Of a stretch of 64,000 nucleotides of DNA, positions 61,001 through 64,000 are shown piece after piece. The notes under the pieces were generated by a model. It was not told the DNA's origin, made no database searches, and worked only from the letters and a program-made list of their open reading frames with translations. Position 1 is the stretch's first letter. Every line of letters begins with the position of its first letter. Location of the stretch: positions 20,507,594 to 20,571,593 of the forward strand of contig CM026398.1 in NCBI GenBank assembly GCA_014843695.1, written 5' to 3'. A program made the position numbers and the translations under genes. The stretch comes from Archivesica marissinica. Its lineage: Eukaryota; Mollusca; Bivalvia; Venerida; Vesicomyidae.

Positions 61001-64000
61001 TTGTACATCACAGACCGGACACACGTAAATTGAGTATCCGACCTGCCTGCAGTATGTTGTACATCACAGACCGGACACACGTAAATTGAGTATCCGACCT
61101 GCTGGCAGTATGTTGTACATCGCAGACTGGACACACGTAAATTGAGTATCCGACCTGCTGGCAGTATGTTGTACATCACATACAAACACACGTAAATTGA
61201 GTATCCAACCTGCTTGCAGTATGTTGTACATCACATACAAACACACGTACATTGAGTATCCGACATGCTGGCAGTATGTTGTACATCACAGACCGAACAC
61301 ACTTAACCTGAGTATCCGACCTGCTGGCAGTATGTTGTACATCACAGACCGAACACACTTAAACTGAGTATCCGACCTGCTGGCAGTATGTTGTACATCA
61401 CAGACCGAACACACTTAAATTGAGTATCCGACCTGCTGGCAGTATGTTGTACATCACATACAAACACACGTAAATTGAGTATCCGACATGCTGGCAGTAT
61501 GTTGTACATCGCAGACCGGACACACATAAATTAAGTATCGGACCTGTGGCAGTATGTTGTACATCACAGACCGGACACACGTAACTTGAGTATCCGACCT
61601 GCTGGCAGTATGTTGTACATCGCAGACCGGACACACATAAATTAAGTATCGGACCTGTGGCAGTATGTTGTACATCGCAGACCGGACACACATAAATTAA
61701 GTATCGGACCTATAGCAGTATGTTGTACATCACAGACCGGACACACATAAATTGATTATCCGACATGCTGGCAGTATGTTGTACATCACAGACCGAACAC
61801 ACTTAAATTGAGTATCCGACCGGCTGGCAGTATGTTGTACATCACATACAAACACACGTACATTGAGTATCCGACCTGCTGGCAGTATGTTGTACATCAC
61901 ATACAAACACACGTAAATTGAGTATCCGACCTGCTGGCAGTATGTTGTACATCACAGACCGGACACACGTAAATTGAGTATCCGACCTGCTGGCAGTATG
62001 TTGTACATCACAGACCGAACACACGTAAATTGAGTATCCGACATGCTGGCAGTATGTTGTACATCACATACAAACACACGTAAATTGAGTATCCGATCTC
62101 CTGGCAGTATGTTGTACATCACAGATCGGACACACGTAAATTGAGTATCCGACCTGCTGGCAGTATGTTGTACATCACATACAAACACACGTAAATTGAG
62201 TATCCGACCTGCTGGCAGTATGTTGTACATCACATACAAACACACGTAAATTGAGTATCCGACCTGCTGGCAGTATGTTGTACATCACATACAAACACAC
62301 GTAAATTGAGTATCCGACCTGCTGGCAGTATGTTGTACATCACATACAAACACACGTAAATTGAGTATCCGACATGCTGGCAGTATGTTGTACATCACAT
62401 ACAAACACACGTAAATTGAGTATCCGACCTGCTGGCAGTATGTTGTACATCACATACAAACACACGTAAATTGAGTATCCGACCTGCTGGCAGTATGTTG
62501 TACATCACATACAAACACACGTAAATTGAGTATCCGACATGCTGGCAGTATGTTGTACATCGCAGACCGCTCACACATAAATTAAGTATCGGACCTGTGG
62601 CAGTATGTTGTACATCGCAGACCGGACACACATAAATTAAGTATCGGACCTGTGGCAGTATGTTGTACATCGCAGACCGGACACACATAAATTAAGTATC
62701 GGACCTGTGGCAGTATGTTGTACATCGCAGACCGGACACACATAAATTGAGTATCCGACCTGCTGGCAGTATGTTGTACATCACAGACTGGACACACGTA
62801 AATTGAGTATCCGACCTGCTGGCAGTATGTTGTACATCACAGACCGGACACACGTAAATTGAGTATCCGACCTGCTGGCAGTATGTTGTACATCGCAGAC
62901 TGGACACACGTAAATTGAGTATCCGACCTGCTGGCAGTATGTTTTACATCACATACAAACACACGTAAATTGAGTATTCGACCTGCTGGCAGTATGTTGT
63001 ACATCACAGATCGGACACACGTAAATTGAGTATCCGACCTGCTGGCAGTATGTTGTACATCACATACAAACACACGTAAATTGAGTATCCGACCTGCTGG
63101 CAGTATGTTGTACATCACATACAAACACACGTAAATTGAGTATCCGACCTGCTGGCAGTATGTTGTACATCACAGACAGACACACGTAAATTGAGTATCC
63201 GACCTGCTGGCAGTATGTTGTACATCACAGACCGAACACACGTAAATTGAGTATCCGACATGCTGGCAGTATGTTGTACATCACAGACGAACACACGTAA
63301 ATTGAGTATCCGACCTGCTGGCAGTATGTTGTACATCACATACAAACACACGTAAATTGAGTATCCGACATGTGGCAGTATGTTGTACATCACATACAAA
63401 CACACGTAAATTGAGTATCCGACCTGCTGGCAGTATGTTGTACATCACATACAAACACACGTAAATTGAGTATCCGACCTGCTGGCAGTATGTTGTACAT
63501 CACATACAAACACACGTAAATTGAGTATCCGACCTGCTGGCAGTATGTTGTACATCACATACAAACACACGTAAATTGAGTATCCGACCTGCTGGCAGTA
63601 TGTTGTACATCACAGACCGGACACACGTAAATTGAGTATCCGACCTGCTGGCAGTATGTTGTACATCGCAGACCGGACACACGTAAATTGAGTATCCGAC
63701 CTGTGGCAGTATGTTGTACATCACAGACCGGACACACGTAAATTGAGTATCCGACCTGCTGGCAGTATGTTGTACATCACAGACCGGACACACGTAAATT
63801 GAGTATCCGACCTGCTGGCAGTATGTTGTACATCACAGACCGGACACACGTAAATTGAGTATCCGACCTGCTGGCAGTATGTTGTACATCACAGACCGGA
63901 CACACGTAAATTGAGTATCCGACCTGCTGGCAGTATGTTGTACATCACAGACCGGACACACGTAAATTGAGTATCCGACCTGCTGGCAGTATGTTGTACA
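55090..64000. repeat. 55/56-bp satellite, about 160 units, continues past the window
   Basis: The unit is GAGTATCCGACCTGCTGGCA, GTATGTTGTACATCACAGAC and CGGACACACGTAAATT. Main variants are CATACAAACACACG, CCGAACACACTTAAA(C/T)T and AAGTATCGGACCTGTGGCAG. Variants recur in the same order, showing higher-order blocks. Short minus-strand frames (CDVQHTASRSDTQ-type) are repeat artefacts. The array starts just after the old LINE's stop codon, and partial matches to the unit (TCCGACC near 55050-55085) lie in the LINE's 3' region. Confidence 0.98.

Noticed and set aside
55018..63793. Many minus-strand frames of 60-116 codons (CDVQHTASRSDTQ type)
   Set aside because: They are repeats of the 55/56-bp unit read through three frames, ending whenever a 55-bp unit shifts the phase.

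Overview
The window is eukaryotic nuclear DNA, most likely from a marine bivalve mollusc. This is inferred from spliced host genes with AT-rich introns, several tRNA-derived SINE families (including one whose body resembles SINEs I know from bivalves), EN-RT type LINEs, and a very high minisatellite load. About 26 of the 63 kb of known sequence (roughly 41%) lies in tandem arrays, and most long open frames here are by-products of those arrays. The species cannot be fixed from the sequence alone. There are 1000 Ns at 52038-53037.

Three host loci stand out, all on the plus strand. (1) A two-exon caveolin gene at 10368-13508, with a TATA box upstream and a polyadenylation signal downstream. (2) A second caveolin copy at 23995-27087. 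Its exon 2 is about 97% identical to the first, but it has lost the caveolin signature and carries an in-frame stop, so it looks like a pseudogene. (3) A four-exon gene at 34913-45554 encoding a secreted protein of 237 residues, with a signal peptide, a TIMP/netrin-like region and a C-terminal GPI-anchor-like tail; all three introns are phase 1. A 57-residue ORF at 14956-15129 is a weaker candidate.

Mobile elements make up much of the rest. A degenerate L1/Tx1-like LINE occupies 1749-5386 and is split by a TA-flanked MITE. A LINE with both reading frames open lies at about 46743-52037; its ORF1 and ORF2 share one frame and are separated by a single UAG. Its 3' end is repeated after the N gap, probably because overlapping contigs were not merged. 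That LINE sits inside an older jockey/CR1-like LINE fragment, with a 7-bp target-site duplication. A 5'-truncated CR1/jockey-like fragment lies at 22722-23143. DNA elements include a 1-kb foldback transposon with IS3EU-like ends and a 6-bp duplication (18601-19606), two hAT-like MITEs in caveolin intron 1, a pogo/Tigger-like MITE at 35647-35842, and Tc1/mariner transposase scraps near 16 kb. At least three SINE families are dispersed throughout; two share one 3' tail, and another pair shares a different hairpin-bearing tail.

Layout: 0-1.6 kb SINEs; 1.7-5.4 LINE; 6.3-7.3 30-bp array; 7.8-10.1 SINEs; 10.4-13.5 caveolin; 14.1-18 small arrays and SINEs; 18.6-19.6 foldback element; 20.2-23.2 SINE-derived array, 64-bp satellite and LINE scrap; 24-27.1 caveolin copy with two intronic arrays; 28.6-34.2 the 26/29-bp array; 34.9-45.6 secreted-protein gene with five tandem arrays in its introns; 46-55 nested LINEs and assembly gap; 55.1-64 a 55/56-bp satellite that runs off the window. 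The genes form no obvious pathway. The recurring theme is tandem amplification, in two places starting from host exon/intron junctions.
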